Shown here piece after piece: positions 1 to 9,858 of a stretch of 64,000 nucleotides of DNA. The notes beneath the pieces are model-generated. The model did no database searches and was not told the origin of the DNA. It saw only the letters and a program-made list of their open reading frames with translations. The stretch covers positions 28,703 through 92,702 of the forward strand of contig PEQK01000010.1 in the NCBI GenBank assembly GCA_002786165.1. Reading direction: 5' to 3'. Source of the stretch: Legionella sp. (lineage in GTDB: Bacteria > Pseudomonadota > Gammaproteobacteria > Legionellales > Legionellaceae). The number at the start of each line of letters is the position of its first letter. Within the stretch, counting starts at the first letter, position 1. A program made the translations under genes and the position numbers.

Positions 1-215
1 GTGAATAGATAATGAAGTAATTGAGGAAGTTTTTCATGATCAAAATAAGCAGCCCAATCAAACAAATTGGACAAAATAGGGGAAAAATCAATATGTTCAT
101 ATACCTTCCTAGATAAGAAGCGAGTGAAATTGATTAATCCAACACCGAATATAGCAAAGTAGATGGATATAAAATATTGTTGAATCCAAGTTTTATGATC
201 GGTGTTTTCTAACAT
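1..215 (-). CDS. Partial membrane protein (N-terminal 71 codons)
   Basis: The gene is cut by the left edge; only its first 71 codons are visible. The ATG at 213-215 follows a strong AGGAAGG ribosome site, which makes the start credible. One hydrophobic stretch (about residues 16-30, FISIYFAIFGVGLINF) suggests an N-terminal membrane segment. It lies just downstream of the two GT-C-type membrane genes in the same direction, so a polysaccharide-related membrane protein is plausible. No family is recognisable from the fragment. Confidence 0.55.
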   Translation of the reverse strand, partial: MLENTDHKTWIQQYFISIYFAIFGVGLINFTRFLSRKVYEHIDFSPILSNLFDWAAYFDHEKLPQLLHYLF

Positions 216-317
216 TTTCCTTCCTAAAAGATATTTTGAATTTTTGTAATTTACTCACAGAAAAATAACCCACTGATTTTTAAAATAAGTCAGTTATTTT
301 AGTTTTAATGCTATTGG

Positions 318-2231
318 TTAATAATTCAAAACATACTGCTCTACCAGAACAGTTTCGTTAGGATCACACTTTTTGTCTGAGGTTATTATTGCATTCATAT
401 CTGCCGCTAAGAAAGTATATAGGGTTTTATTAAGCCTATAACTTTCCTCATAAGTCATCACACTCTGTCCTGTAGAAATTCTATAGTTTTTTATGCACTC
501 TTTAGGGGTCACCGTTACTTTGATAATACTAGGCTCGTATAATCCTTTTATAACATTGTGATTTTCTTTCATAGAACTCACTGCATCAGGTTGATATTTG
601 ATTGTTTTGATTGTTTTATAAGAAGATGAAAAATATTTTTTACTTAATTCGACCCTATCATAATAAGGCGCAGTTACCATTACATCGGATACATCAAAAT
701 TTGCAATACTTATGTAGTTATTCGCAACAATTTTTCCTAATGGATCTTGCCTCGTTAAATAAGCACCAGTAGTTTTTATAATGAGTAATGTTGGAATTTC
801 TTGAGCGAGCGATTCTAATTGGTTTTTAAATAAAGAGGGTTTAGATAAATTCTGTCCGGCGAATAAATCCTCAAAATAAGGGAATGTAGGCTTGTAATTG
901 TATTTGGAAAGAAACAATAAGGGATATTGGGAGCAAGCCGAAATATGCGCATGTGGAATAGAATTAATAATAGGAAGCATACGATAGGTATGCTCGCTCA
1001 TTGTCATTAATTGATTATTTTTTATTTGTCTTTTTATTGAATGGGCATAATCAAAATATCTTAAAAACTCAGATTTAATACTATAAAAAGCAGCAGGTAC
1101 AGATTGGAGCGCCATACTTGTTAAGCAGAAAGCTAAGAGGGCCATACCCGTCAAGGTGACTTCACGAGCAACCACACATTGTTTTATCATTTTATAAACA
1201 AACGATAAAGAATTCATAGCTAAAATAATTGCTGGAACTAAAATTGTTATAACATGATAAGACTCTGTTTTATTTACAATAAGAACCTCAACAATTGCGC
1301 AGGGAAACAAAAAATATTTTGTATAATTTATAGTTTTATTATGAGATTTAAAACAGTAAGCACTTATTGCTAATAATACTATTCCTTTGTAATAGCTTTG
1401 ATACCCATCAGCCAATGACTTCAAATGAGCGCTGATTTGATGTGTAAAAGAAGCTTTATACCGAAAACCCGTACCTGATATAAACATATCACTAAAGTAT
1501 TCAGCCCAAACATCATAGTAAGAAAGAAGTGCAGCGTTAATAGCAAGCGCAGCTACTAAGGAAATGATAAAATGAGACAAATCTCTTTTTGAAATATATT
1601 GTAAACTATCATGGCGAAACTGATAAATGAGTGTTCCCAACAAATATAACAATGGAAAAACTAAAAATGTTTCTCTAATCAAACTAGCTATTCCTAATAA
1701 AAATCCAAAATAAATGAATTTATTTTTTACATTAGAGAGATAAATATTTGATGCCAACATGACAAAAGCTAAAGCCCAAAAAATATAATTTCTTCCAAAA
1801 TCAAGGCTAATATGCGGAATAATCAGCAATATAGCAGTTAAAGCAGCAGCACAAACACTAGCAGTTACATGTCTCCAGGTCCGCATCATGACATATACCA
1901 TCATGATCAAAAAAATGTATCCGGTAATATGGATCACACGATAAGTAAAAAGAGATGCATTAGTAAGCTTGAATATCAATGCTGTAATATACAACGCAAT
2001 GCTGTTTGTTGTAGCAGGTATGTCTCTATGTAACACCGAACCGTTTTGGATGGATTTGGACAAAAAACCATAGTATCCTGTATCTTCAGTGGGGGGAAGA
2101 TCCCATAAATGAAGGATAAAGAACGTCATTATTCCCAGCAGAAAGATAATCCCAAAACCATCATATATGACGGTATTTTTTTTGACAAAGCCCAACATTT
2201 TATTTGTATTTTTCATAGTGGTCCATTTCAC
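318..2231 (-). CDS. Polytopic membrane protein, GT-C glycosyltransferase-like
   Basis: A 637-residue protein with one N-terminal hydrophobic segment, then a polar loop with an acidic motif (PPTEDTGYYG, about residues 47-56), many further membrane segments to about residue 400, and a soluble C-terminal part of roughly 200 residues. This layout (acidic first periplasmic loop, many helices, C-terminal extramembrane domain) is known for GT-C transferases of the PMT/ArnT type, which use lipid-linked sugars. No specific substrate can be read. The longest frame starts with GTG; an in-frame ATG at 2214-2216 is an alternative and neither has a clear ribosome site. It belongs to the polysaccharide region with the next two genes. 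Confidence 0.7.
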   Translation of the reverse strand: MKWTTMKNTNKMLGFVKKNTVIYDGFGIIFLLGIMTFFILHLWDLPPTEDTGYYGFLSKSIQNGSVLHRDIPATTNSIALYITALIFKLTNASLFTYRVIHITGYIFLIMMVYVMMRTWRHVTASVCAAALTAILLIIPHISLDFGRNYIFWALAFVMLASNIYLSNVKNKFIYFGFLLGIASLIRETFLVFPLLYLLGTLIYQFRHDSLQYISKRDLSHFIISLVAALAINAALLSYYDVWAEYFSDMFISGTGFRYKASFTHQISAHLKSLADGYQSYYKGIVLLAISAYCFKSHNKTINYTKYFLFPCAIVEVLIVNKTESYHVITILVPAIILAMNSLSFVYKMIKQCVVAREVTLTGMALLAFCLTSMALQSVPAAFYSIKSEFLRYFDYAHSIKRQIKNNQLMTMSEHTYRMLPIINSIPHAHISACSQYPLLFLSKYNYKPTFPYFEDLFAGQNLSKPSLFKNQLESLAQEIPTLLIIKTTGAYLTRQDPLGKIVANNYISIANFDVSDVMVTAPYYDRVELSKKYFSSSYKTIKTIKYQPDAVSSMKENHNVIKGLYEPSIIKVTVTPKECIKNYRISTGQSVMTYEESYRLNKTLYTFLAADMNAIITSDKKCDPNETVLVEQYVLNY

Positions 2232-2429
2232 AAAACTGTCTTTGACAAAAGACTAAAAAATTTTAATTCGAAATCATAAGTCATTTAAGAAAAATGTACA
2301 AATCAGCAAAATGTACAAAATTTTCAGTTATCTTTGATATAAAGATATGGAACTCACTACTTTAACAGGCTTCAAATTGAACCAGAAGAAAGATTCCGAC
2401 ACTTCTAATGAAATATCGTAAAAGGAGCT

Positions 2430-4115
2430 TTAAAAAATATCTTTAAACAAAAGATCTATTTTTGAGCCCGGTACACAAAGAAAATCTCCAGCGTAAAATG
2501 CATGCTTTTTATATTTTTCGACTAAATCAGGAGAAACGCCTGAAACAATAGCTTTCCTAACAATTAATCCATCAATTTTGGGTTTATTCAGAAGAAAATT
2601 ACGGAATTGTTGTTGATCAAAAGCATAGTATAAATAGGTATACGCAATAGGATATTTAGATTTTTGAAAATGGAAGTAAGTAGCGTCATCGATAATCAGG
2701 CCCCTGGCATGATTGGTATCAATATGACACAACCGCTTTAATGTTTCTAAATCTCGTTCATTTTTAGCATAGTTGTAATGAATCAATGGAATACCCGGTC
2801 CAAAATATCCTCCCAAAAAATGGGGATTATAAGTACTTGTCAATAAATGGAGTGAATATGAGCCAACCACCAAAAAATAGCTGCCAATCAAATAAGAAAC
2901 CACTTTTTTGGAAAGAGATGTCACCTGTGTTGAACTAAGAAATACTGCCGCCAGGACTAGAAGAGACCAAAGATAACCAGCATCGTACCAATTTTTACTT
3001 TTGCAAAGCAATAAATTCGAAATTGCGCAGAAAAACAACACCAAAACAACAAGTCTGTTGGTGAGTAATTTGTTTTTTCTAATATCCGATACATATAGGC
3101 TTATGCTTGCAATGAGCAAACATATCACTAACGCGATATAGTTAATACGTATCAAGAAATTAATCATTTTTAATTTACTTTTTATTTCTATGTAAGGAAG
3201 ATACCCTATATCAGTATTTTGTTGAAAGCCGATCTGGATTATCTCTCGCTTGTAATCACGAGCACTTGTTATTATTTCCGAAAAAAATAGCTGCGGATTA
3301 TGTATAATATTATGAATATTGATGTTAAAACTTAAAAAGACATTATTCACTGTTGGATAATTGCGACAATCATAAAAGCTCATCCAAGCATAGTAATTAC
3401 CAATTGCTAAAATACTTAATAAGACAAACATTAGTATAAGAAACGGTTTGCAATTAAAATCAGAAAATAATTTATATGCAACAATCAATAATACTGGTGT
3501 TAAAAACAACCCTTTAGGATGCATATATAATATTGTTGAAAAACAGATTACATACACCAAAGTTATTATTATTTTTTTTACTAATGTATCGATTGAACCA
3601 GATGGAATAGCAAATAGCACCAGTGTCAGGGTGAGCAACAATAGTATGGTTTGTTCAGGTCGTGTAGTCACTAAAAAAAATGGATTAACACCTATATACA
3701 AAAGAGATATAACAACCGAGAACCCAATTGCAGTGAATATCAGCTTTTTATACAAGGAAGTGAACGTTCTTACATTATTGTTACATAGCAAAAATGTTAC
3801 TAATAAAGTGAATAAACCACCGGTGATCATCCCTGAAACTCTAAAGGTTCGTAAATTATAAAAATGACCATGCAGAATCCATTCAATACTCCCAGGTAAG
3901 TACCAAACCCAAGACAGACGATGTATATAAGATTGACACATCGGTATTGACATTGACTTCATAGGAAAATCATACCCGAAACGAGATAACATCGTTCTTT
4001 CTGCTATTTCATCTGGGTATATCGGAAATACATACAGTGTATGTAAAGATTTAAAAAAATACCAAAGCAAAACGAGAGATAAGAGTATTATCGCAGATAT
4101 GAGTATGCGTTTCAT
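2430..4115 (-). CDS. Polytopic membrane protein, GT-C glycosyltransferase-like
   Basis: About 561 residues from the ATG at 4113-4115; a longer frame begins at a GTG (4134-4136) that would overlap the upstream methyltransferase. The chosen start opens with MKRILISAIILLSLVLLWYF, a typical first membrane helix, and leaves a 10-base gap after the methyltransferase stop. The first loop carries IYPDEIAER, an acidic pair like the catalytic loop of GT-C enzymes, followed by about ten hydrophobic segments and a soluble tail. With the methyltransferase upstream and a second GT-C-like gene downstream it probably acts in surface glycan assembly. The substrate is unknown. Confidence 0.7.
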   Translation of the reverse strand: MKRILISAIILLSLVLLWYFFKSLHTLYVFPIYPDEIAERTMLSRFGYDFPMKSMSIPMCQSYIHRLSWVWYLPGSIEWILHGHFYNLRTFRVSGMITGGLFTLLVTFLLCNNNVRTFTSLYKKLIFTAIGFSVVISLLYIGVNPFFLVTTRPEQTILLLLTLTLVLFAIPSGSIDTLVKKIIITLVYVICFSTILYMHPKGLFLTPVLLIVAYKLFSDFNCKPFLILMFVLLSILAIGNYYAWMSFYDCRNYPTVNNVFLSFNINIHNIIHNPQLFFSEIITSARDYKREIIQIGFQQNTDIGYLPYIEIKSKLKMINFLIRINYIALVICLLIASISLYVSDIRKNKLLTNRLVVLVLFFCAISNLLLCKSKNWYDAGYLWSLLVLAAVFLSSTQVTSLSKKVVSYLIGSYFLVVGSYSLHLLTSTYNPHFLGGYFGPGIPLIHYNYAKNERDLETLKRLCHIDTNHARGLIIDDATYFHFQKSKYPIAYTYLYYAFDQQQFRNFLLNKPKIDGLIVRKAIVSGVSPDLVEKYKKHAFYAGDFLCVPGSKIDLLFKDIF

Positions 4116-4125
4116 ACGACTCAAT

Positions 4126-4962
4126 TTATTGCTCACAACGTTTACGTGCCACTACTAGTAAAGAGCCACCATAAGGCAAAGAAACCCCTAACCGAATAAA
4201 AAACTCATCTATATACATTAGCTTATCCATAACCCAATTTAATAACTTTGGAAATTTCACACGCTTTTTAAATTCGTCTGATGAAAATTCCTGATCAGGG
4301 ACATGTTTTTTATCCAACAGTCTTGATACAAGCATTAGTGGAAACAAAACAAACACAAAAGATGATTGAAAAACAACATCAAATCCTTGTTGATGTAACT
4401 TAGCAAACAACTCCGTTTTACTATAACGTCTTTGATGCTTTACAAGCTCATCTAACTTGCTCCACAAAAATTGATATTGAGGCACAGTAAGAATGAGAGT
4501 CCCTCCTTTTACCAGTGAATGATAAGCATTTAATAACACGGCCTCATCATCTTTGATATGTTCAATTACATCAAAAGCACCGATAACATCAAATTTTTCT
4601 GAAATATAATTAGAAGTTGCATCTAATTGCACAAACTCTGTCTCAGGAGATTTTTCTTGTGCATATTTTAATCCTGATAAATGCACATCTGAACCGGTAA
4701 TTTTATAACTTGAGTTTTTTGCTAATTCTCTAATGAAAAAACCCGTACCACATCCGATTTCTAAAAATGAACCATTGGGTTTCAAATATTTTGCAATAAC
4801 TCGTTTTAATAAACGAGAACGAGATCTGCACCAAAATATATTTTGTTCTTGCTTGTCTACAACATCAAAACCAGCGCTAGGGTAATTTTTACAATTTTGA
4901 GCGATTTCAGGATCATAACATTTGATGCCATCAATCAAAGTGTAGGGTTTGTTAACTATCAA
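4126..4962 (-). CDS. SAM-dependent class I methyltransferase
   Basis: A 278-residue protein with a class I SAM-binding core: motif I FLEIGCGTGFF near residue 67, an acidic motif II (GSDVHLSG) near residue 94, and FDVIGAFDVIEHIKDD near residue 125, the UbiG/Methyltransf_11 pattern. VPQYQFLWSKLDE followed by HQRRYS is common in methyltransferases of polysaccharide clusters. It starts at a TTG; GGAG lies ten bases upstream, which supports that codon. It is the first gene of a minus-strand group that includes the two membrane proteins downstream, and is divergent from the aminotransferase at 5308. The acceptor (a sugar or lipid-linked intermediate) is inferred only. Confidence 0.82.
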   Translation of the reverse strand: MIVNKPYTLIDGIKCYDPEIAQNCKNYPSAGFDVVDKQEQNIFWCRSRSRLLKRVIAKYLKPNGSFLEIGCGTGFFIRELAKNSSYKITGSDVHLSGLKYAQEKSPETEFVQLDATSNYISEKFDVIGAFDVIEHIKDDEAVLLNAYHSLVKGGTLILTVPQYQFLWSKLDELVKHQRRYSKTELFAKLHQQGFDVVFQSSFVFVLFPLMLVSRLLDKKHVPDQEFSSDEFKKRVKFPKLLNWVMDKLMYIDEFFIRLGVSLPYGGSLLVVARKRCEQ

Positions 4963-5307
4963 TTATGATCTCCAACATGACTTTATAAAAAGTCTCATTT
5001 TTTAGGTCTCTGCCAAATGCAAAAGCACCGACTATATTTAAAACGACCTCATCATATAAATTTTGTCATAACGTTGTCAACGCTGAACAACCTATTGTCT
5101 TATGAAATAATAGCGGACTAATGTCTAGTCAATATTCATTAATAATATTATCCATAATTAATAAAAAAATGGATTGGTTATTTAGAACATAATACAATAC
5201 GATCGTAATTGGCGTCATAACAAGCCAATCACTCGTTTGGCATATCAATTTGGTTGAACTGGAAAGAATGATTCAGTGATTAATCAGCAGTAATAAGGAG
5301 ATTTTTT
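4963..5307. other. Intergenic region between divergent genes
   Basis: 345 bases separate the TTG-started methyltransferase (minus) from the TTG-started aminotransferase (plus). The stretch is very AT-rich and must hold the promoters for both directions. The only clear element is the ribosome site TAAGGAG at 5294-5300. I see no RNA gene, open frame or strong inverted repeat. Confidence 0.5.
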
Positions 5308-6429
5308 TTGAATGACAATGTGTTTGTTACACAACCTTACCTTCCTTCTTTGACTGAGTTTATTCCCTATCTCGAAAAAATTTGGCAGAATAAAATGCTA
5401 ACGAATGGAGGACCGTTTCATCAACAATTTGAGGCTGCTCTTTGCGATTATTTGGGCGTTGATCATGTAGCCTTAGTCACCAATGCAACCATTGCCTTGA
5501 TTGTTGCACTACAAGCATTAAATATTAAAAACGAGGTCCTTACCACGCCCTATTCCTTCGTTGCAACGTCGCATTCATTGCTATGGAGCAATCTTAAGCC
5601 TGTATTTGTTGATATTGACCGCGATACTCTTAATATTGATCCCACAAAAATTGAAGCAGCAATTACGCCCTATACGACTGCTATTATGCCGGTACATTGC
5701 TATGGGTATCCATGCGATACAAAAGAAATTCATAACATAGCAAACAAACATGGCCTGAAAGTAATTTATGATGCAGCGCATGCTTTTTCTGTGAAGGATT
5801 CGGGAGGAAGTATATTACGTCATGGGGACCTATCTATATTAAGTTTTCATGCCACAAAAGTACTCAACACATTTGAAGGAGGGGCTATCATTTGTCCTGA
5901 TGCTGAAACCAAAAGCCGCATTGATCAATTAAAAAACTTTGGCTTTGCAAGTGAAGTCGATGTTGTAGCTCTAGGTATCAACGGTAAAATGAGTGAATTT
6001 AATGCTGCTTTAGGTCTGTTGCAATTAAAACATGTTGAATCAACCATATCACAGCGAAAACAAATTGATCAGATTTATCGAGAGCGTTTGAGACATATAA
6101 AAGGAATTCGTTGTTTAAATAAACCTAATGGAATAATAGGCAATTACTCATATTTTCCAATTTTTGTTGAAGATTCGTACCTCATTACTAGAGACGAGCT
6201 ATATAAAAAGTTAAAAATGAACGGTATTCATTCTCGACGTTATTTTTATCCTTTGATATCAGATTTTTCCATGTATTGTCATTTACCTTCGGCTCAAATA
6301 GATAATTTGCCTGTCGCAGCTTTGGCGGCCAAACAAGTTTTATGTTTGCCGATCTACCCTGATTTAGATATTTCAAAAGTTCACAAAATTATCGATTTCA
6401 TTGAAGATTTTGGGGGAATGAATCAATGA
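5308..6429 (+). CDS. DegT/DnrJ/EryC1-family sugar aminotransferase, VioA-like
   Basis: A 373-residue PLP enzyme that would transfer an amino group to a nucleotide-linked keto-sugar. The N-terminus (VTQPYLPSL, LTNGGPFHQQ) resembles dTDP-4-amino-4,6-dideoxyglucose transaminases such as VioA. Visible motifs are YDAAHAF (Asp155, PLP ring nitrogen) and SFHATKVLN with Lys184 as the Schiff-base lysine. The start is TTG at 5308, seven bases after a perfect TAAGGAG; no ATG gives a full N-terminus. rmlB and rmlA downstream would supply dTDP-4-keto-6-deoxyglucose, the expected substrate. VioA versus a 3-aminotransferase cannot be settled by eye. Confidence 0.85.
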   Translation: MNDNVFVTQPYLPSLTEFIPYLEKIWQNKMLTNGGPFHQQFEAALCDYLGVDHVALVTNATIALIVALQALNIKNEVLTTPYSFVATSHSLLWSNLKPVFVDIDRDTLNIDPTKIEAAITPYTTAIMPVHCYGYPCDTKEIHNIANKHGLKVIYDAAHAFSVKDSGGSILRHGDLSILSFHATKVLNTFEGGAIICPDAETKSRIDQLKNFGFASEVDVVALGINGKMSEFNAALGLLQLKHVESTISQRKQIDQIYRERLRHIKGIRCLNKPNGIIGNYSYFPIFVEDSYLITRDELYKKLKMNGIHSRRYFYPLISDFSMYCHLPSAQIDNLPVAALAAKQVLCLPIYPDLDISKVHKIIDFIEDFGGMNQ

Positions 6430-6496
6430 TATAAGCAAATACGTTTTGCAAGTGCCTCATTTGTCTTTCAAAAATTTATTTGAAGAAAGTCAATAA

Positions 6497-7420
6497 TCAC
6501 AAATATTCACTCTGAATAAGGTAGCTAGGCTTTTTACGAACTTCATCATAAATGCGCCATATATACTCGCCCACAATACCTAACATAGTCAAATTTAGTC
6601 CACCAACAATTAAAGAGACTATCATTAGAGGCGCATACCCAACGAACGGAGTATCATGCAACAAACGACTAATTGCCACTGCAATTGCGTAGATAAACCC
6701 TGCTGCTGAAGTGAAAAGACCCAGACAGGAAATAGCGCGTATCGGCAGATAAGATGCGTCTAAAAAGGCATCTAAGAATAATTTTATTTTTTTTAAAAAA
6801 CCAAATTGAGATTTTCCAATTGTGCGTGCTAATCGAGTATAGGGAATAAATGTGGTTCGGTAACTAGCCCATAGAAGGTCTGCTTGAAAAAAGCGATTAC
6901 GTACCTCAATTTCATTTAATGTTTTTAATACCCCTCTAGACATCAAAACAAAATCAAAGCCACCAGCCGGTAACTTAGGTATCGACCATTTCAGTATTCC
7001 ATAGGCAATACGAGAAAACAATCTTGCAGAAAACGGATCAGATCGTTGTGTTCGATGACAAACCACCAAATCAGAGCCTTTTTGCCAATGAGACACCATC
7101 TCTGATACCAGCTTAATAGGATCCTGCAAATCAGCAGAAACATTGACAACAGCATCTCCTGTCGCATATTTAAGTCCGGCAGTAATGGCGGCAAGCTGTC
7201 CAAAGTTTCTAGCAAATGAAAGTGCTTTAACATTTGAATCCAATTCTCGTATTTGAAGAATTTCAGCTAAAGAATTATCATCAGAGCCATCATCAACAAA
7301 AATAACTTCATACTTAAAAGAAGTCAAAGCATCTGAAAAAAGATGTTTAATTTGTTCGTAAGTGGGGATTATCGTCCCTGCATTGCGATAAACAGCGACA
7401 ACAAAAGAAATAGTTAACAT
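6497..7420 (-). CDS. GT2 glycosyltransferase of the GtrB/ArnC/DPM1 type
   Basis: A 307-residue protein with a GT-A domain (VVAVYRNAGTI at the start, FVDDGSDDNS near residue 40, SADLQDP near residue 94) and two C-terminal hydrophobic segments (about 230-252 and 265-285). This is the architecture of polyprenyl-phosphate glycosyltransferases, which load a sugar on undecaprenyl phosphate at the inner membrane. Such enzymes feed GT-C transferases, and two GT-C-like genes lie at 318-4115, so they may work together. It is convergent with the aminotransferase gene (67-base gap). The sugar donor is not readable. Confidence 0.88.
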   Translation of the reverse strand: MLTISFVVAVYRNAGTIIPTYEQIKHLFSDALTSFKYEVIFVDDGSDDNSLAEILQIRELDSNVKALSFARNFGQLAAITAGLKYATGDAVVNVSADLQDPIKLVSEMVSHWQKGSDLVVCHRTQRSDPFSARLFSRIAYGILKWSIPKLPAGGFDFVLMSRGVLKTLNEIEVRNRFFQADLLWASYRTTFIPYTRLARTIGKSQFGFLKKIKLFLDAFLDASYLPIRAISCLGLFTSAAGFIYAIAVAISRLLHDTPFVGYAPLMIVSLIVGGLNLTMLGIVGEYIWRIYDEVRKKPSYLIQSEYL

Positions 7421-7745
7421 AACGCTATTATTCCATTTATAAAATCATACACTCTAAATTAAAGTGTATGTATATGAGGCCTAAAGACTTTAGACAATTA
7501 TACATACAGGCCTTTCTTAATGCGAGTTTTTTGTTGTTTTTTGTAATAGCAGACACGAATGTATTGCGCAGTACAGGTAACAAGGTTAGCATTGGAAACA
7601 TTGAGTCTTGGCCTATCAACTTAATGATACATGTAACTAGAAAACTTATATGACATGCAAGCAAACTGATACCCAATTGGCTTTGAAACAGAAAATTTAT
7701 CCGCAAATTTTATTAGAAAAATTAATACATGGAGTTATTTAAGTT
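7421..7745. other. Intergenic region with a small inverted repeat
   Basis: 325 bases between the minus-strand GtrB-like gene and rmlB on the plus strand. The one clear structure is an 8-bp inverted repeat, catacact/agtgtatg at 7446-7453 and 7463-7470 with a 9-base spacer, which could be an operator for the divergent genes. Two short overlapping open frames here have no ribosome site and no recognisable composition, so I treat them as chance. Confidence 0.4.
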
Positions 7746-8768
7746 ATGGCGATTCTTGTAACAGGAGGAGCAGGTTTTATTGGAAGCAATTTTATACTCG
7801 ATTGGGCTGAGCAATCTGATGAATTGATTATAATTCTTGATAAACTTACATATGCTGGTAACGTATCTAATCTAAACAACCTAAATAATTTTAAACATGT
7901 GTTCATTCATGGAGACATTTGCGATTATCAATTAGTCTCACAACTATTATTACAATACCAAGTTAGGGCAATCATTCATTTCGCAGCAGAAAGTCACGTT
8001 GATCGCTCAATTTTAGGGCCCGAAGAGTTTATTCAAACTAATATTATAGGCACATTTCGTTTACTTGAAGCTGCGAAACATTACTGGGAAAAATTAGAAC
8101 CAGTAAAAAAATCCAATTTCCGCTTTATTCATATATCAACAGACGAAGTTTATGGTTCACTAAATTTGACAGATTCTGCTTTTAACGAGACCCATCGTTA
8201 TCAACCTAATAGCCCATATTCCGCAAGCAAAGCAGCTTCAGATCATCTTTTAAGAGCCTATTATCATACCTATGGATTACCTGGCATCACAAGTAACTGT
8301 TCTAATAATTATGGACCCTATCAATTCCCTGAGAAATTAATACCTCTTTGCATTCACAATGCTTTGTCTAATAAACCCATTCCTATTTATGGCAATGGAC
8401 AACAAATCAGAGATTGGTTATATGTCAAAGATCATTGCGCAGCGATCAGAACTGTTTTGAATTTCGGAAAAAAAGGAGACGTCTATAATATCGGCAGCTC
8501 AAATGAAAAAACCAACCTTGAGGTCGTTCAACTAATATGTGCCATTTTAGATAGAGAGCGTCCTTCACCTACAGGAAATTCTTATTCAACATTAATGACT
8601 TTTGTCTCTGATAGACCAGGACACGATCAGCGCTACGCAATCAATGCAAATAAAATCACATCTGAATTGGGCTGGAAGCCACTAGAAACATTTGAATCAG
8701 GTCTTCAAAAGACGGTCAGGTGGTATTTAGACAATCAAAATTGGACACAAGATATTGTCAACACTTAA
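7746..8768 (+). CDS. rmlB: dTDP-glucose 4,6-dehydratase
   Basis: A 340-residue extended SDR that converts dTDP-glucose to dTDP-4-keto-6-deoxyglucose in the cytoplasm. Visible features are the NAD-binding GGAGFIG at 7-13, the catalytic STDE segment (Thr132-Asp133-Glu134), YSASK with Tyr158 and Lys162, and [10 protein letters not shown] near residue 80, all characteristic of RmlB. rmlA follows 38 bases downstream. rmlC and rmlD are not in the window, so the product may go to the VioA-like aminotransferase at 5308 rather than to rhamnose. Confidence 0.95.
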   Translation: MAILVTGGAGFIGSNFILDWAEQSDELIIILDKLTYAGNVSNLNNLNNFKHVFIHGDICDYQLVSQLLLQYQVRAIIHFAAESHVDRSILGPEEFIQTNIIGTFRLLEAAKHYWEKLEPVKKSNFRFIHISTDEVYGSLNLTDSAFNETHRYQPNSPYSASKAASDHLLRAYYHTYGLPGITSNCSNNYGPYQFPEKLIPLCIHNALSNKPIPIYGNGQQIRDWLYVKDHCAAIRTVLNFGKKGDVYNIGSSNEKTNLEVVQLICAILDRERPSPTGNSYSTLMTFVSDRPGHDQRYAINANKITSELGWKPLETFESGLQKTVRWYLDNQNWTQDIVNT

Positions 8769-8806
8769 ATTTTTATTGTCATATAACGTTTTACTATGAG
8801 GGATAC

Positions 8807-9697
8807 ATGAACTACAAAGGAATTATTCTTGCTGGAGGCACTGGTACCCGCCTTCATCCGGCTACACTCGCAATATCAAAACAACTATTACCAGTATTTG
8901 ATAAACCTATGGTTTATTATCCATTGAGTATTTTTATGCTCGCAGGAATTCGTGATATTTTGATCATATCGACGCCTCAAGATACACCACGTTATCAACA
9001 ATTATTTGGTTCGGGAGAACAGTGGGGACTCAATTTCAGCTACGAGGTTCAACCCTTCCCAGGAGGTCTACCCCAAGCATTTATTATTGGTGAAGAATTT
9101 ATTGGTAATGATCCTGTTGCGTTAATACTGGGAGATAATATTTTTTATGGTAACGAAATACACACCCTTTTAGCTAAAGCGATGGAAAGGCCCCTAGGCG
9201 CAACCGTTTTTGCATATCACGTTCATGATCCCGAACGATATGGCGTGGTTGAATTTGACAGCACCGGCAAAGTGCTTTCTTTAGAAGAAAAACCTACTGC
9301 CCCTAAATCAAACTATGCTATTACAGGATTATATTTTTATGATCAACAAGTAGTAAATTTGTCTCGTGAGCTCTCGCCTTCTGCTAGGAATGAACTAGAA
9401 ATTACCGATTTAAACTCTTTATACTTAAACCAAAGCAATCTCCACGTTGAATTAATGGGAAGAGGCTTTGCCTGGTTTGATATGGGAACACACGAATCAT
9501 TACTAAGCGCAAGTCAGTTTGTAAGTACTCTTGAGACTCGTCAAAATTTTAAAATTGCTTGCCCAGAAGAAATTGCTTTTTGTAAAAAATGGATAGATGA
9601 AGAGCAATTGGAAAAACTCATTCACCCTCTGAAAAAAAATAGCTATGGACAATACTTACAAAATCTTTTACTAGAAAGCACTAAAACACTTTATTGA
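8807..9697 (+). CDS. rmlA: Glucose-1-phosphate thymidylyltransferase
   Basis: A 296-residue nucleotidyltransferase that makes dTDP-glucose from dTTP and glucose-1-phosphate. The signature GGTGTRLHP sits at residues 10-18, and the family segments [23 protein letters not shown] and [12 protein letters not shown] are present. A longer frame opens at 8720 inside rmlB, but the ATG at 8807, behind GAGGGA, gives the canonical N-terminus. It forms a pair with rmlB and supplies its substrate. The length matches the family (about 290-300). Confidence 0.95.
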   Translation: MNYKGIILAGGTGTRLHPATLAISKQLLPVFDKPMVYYPLSIFMLAGIRDILIISTPQDTPRYQQLFGSGEQWGLNFSYEVQPFPGGLPQAFIIGEEFIGNDPVALILGDNIFYGNEIHTLLAKAMERPLGATVFAYHVHDPERYGVVEFDSTGKVLSLEEKPTAPKSNYAITGLYFYDQQVVNLSRELSPSARNELEITDLNSLYLNQSNLHVELMGRGFAWFDMGTHESLLSASQFVSTLETRQNFKIACPEEIAFCKKWIDEEQLEKLIHPLKKNSYGQYLQNLLLESTKTLY

Positions 9698-9750
9698 AAA
9701 ATTATTTGAATTTACTGGATAGAATAATTTTATGGTAAAAAATTAATAAC

Positions 9751-9781
9751 AACTCATGCGATATTTTTTGTTGCATGAGTT
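9751..9781. terminator. Hairpin between convergent genes
   Basis: A 9-bp inverted repeat, aactcatgc at 9751-9759 and gcatgagtt at 9773-9781, with a T-rich loop. It lies in the 161-base gap between rmlA (plus) and the dehydroquinate-synthase-like gene (minus), and could stop transcription from both sides. No long T-run follows the stem, so efficiency is uncertain. Confidence 0.5.
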
Positions 9782-9858
9782 TGATTAAGTATTGCGACTC
9801 TTCTAAATCAAGCTGTTACTTTATTGATAATCATTCTATTTCAATATAAGAAAAGGCA

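Noticed and set aside
3448..3861. A 137-codon open frame on the plus strand
   Set aside because: It lies wholly inside the GT-C-like gene on the other strand, has no ribosome site and low-complexity composition; a shadow.
7437..7706. Two short overlapping open frames between the GtrB-like gene and rmlB
   Set aside because: No ribosome site, no recognisable protein features, opposite strands over the same bases.
8720..8806. An upstream extension of rmlA
   Set aside because: It overlaps the rmlB coding end and adds residues that RmlA proteins lack; the ATG at 8807 has its own ribosome site.
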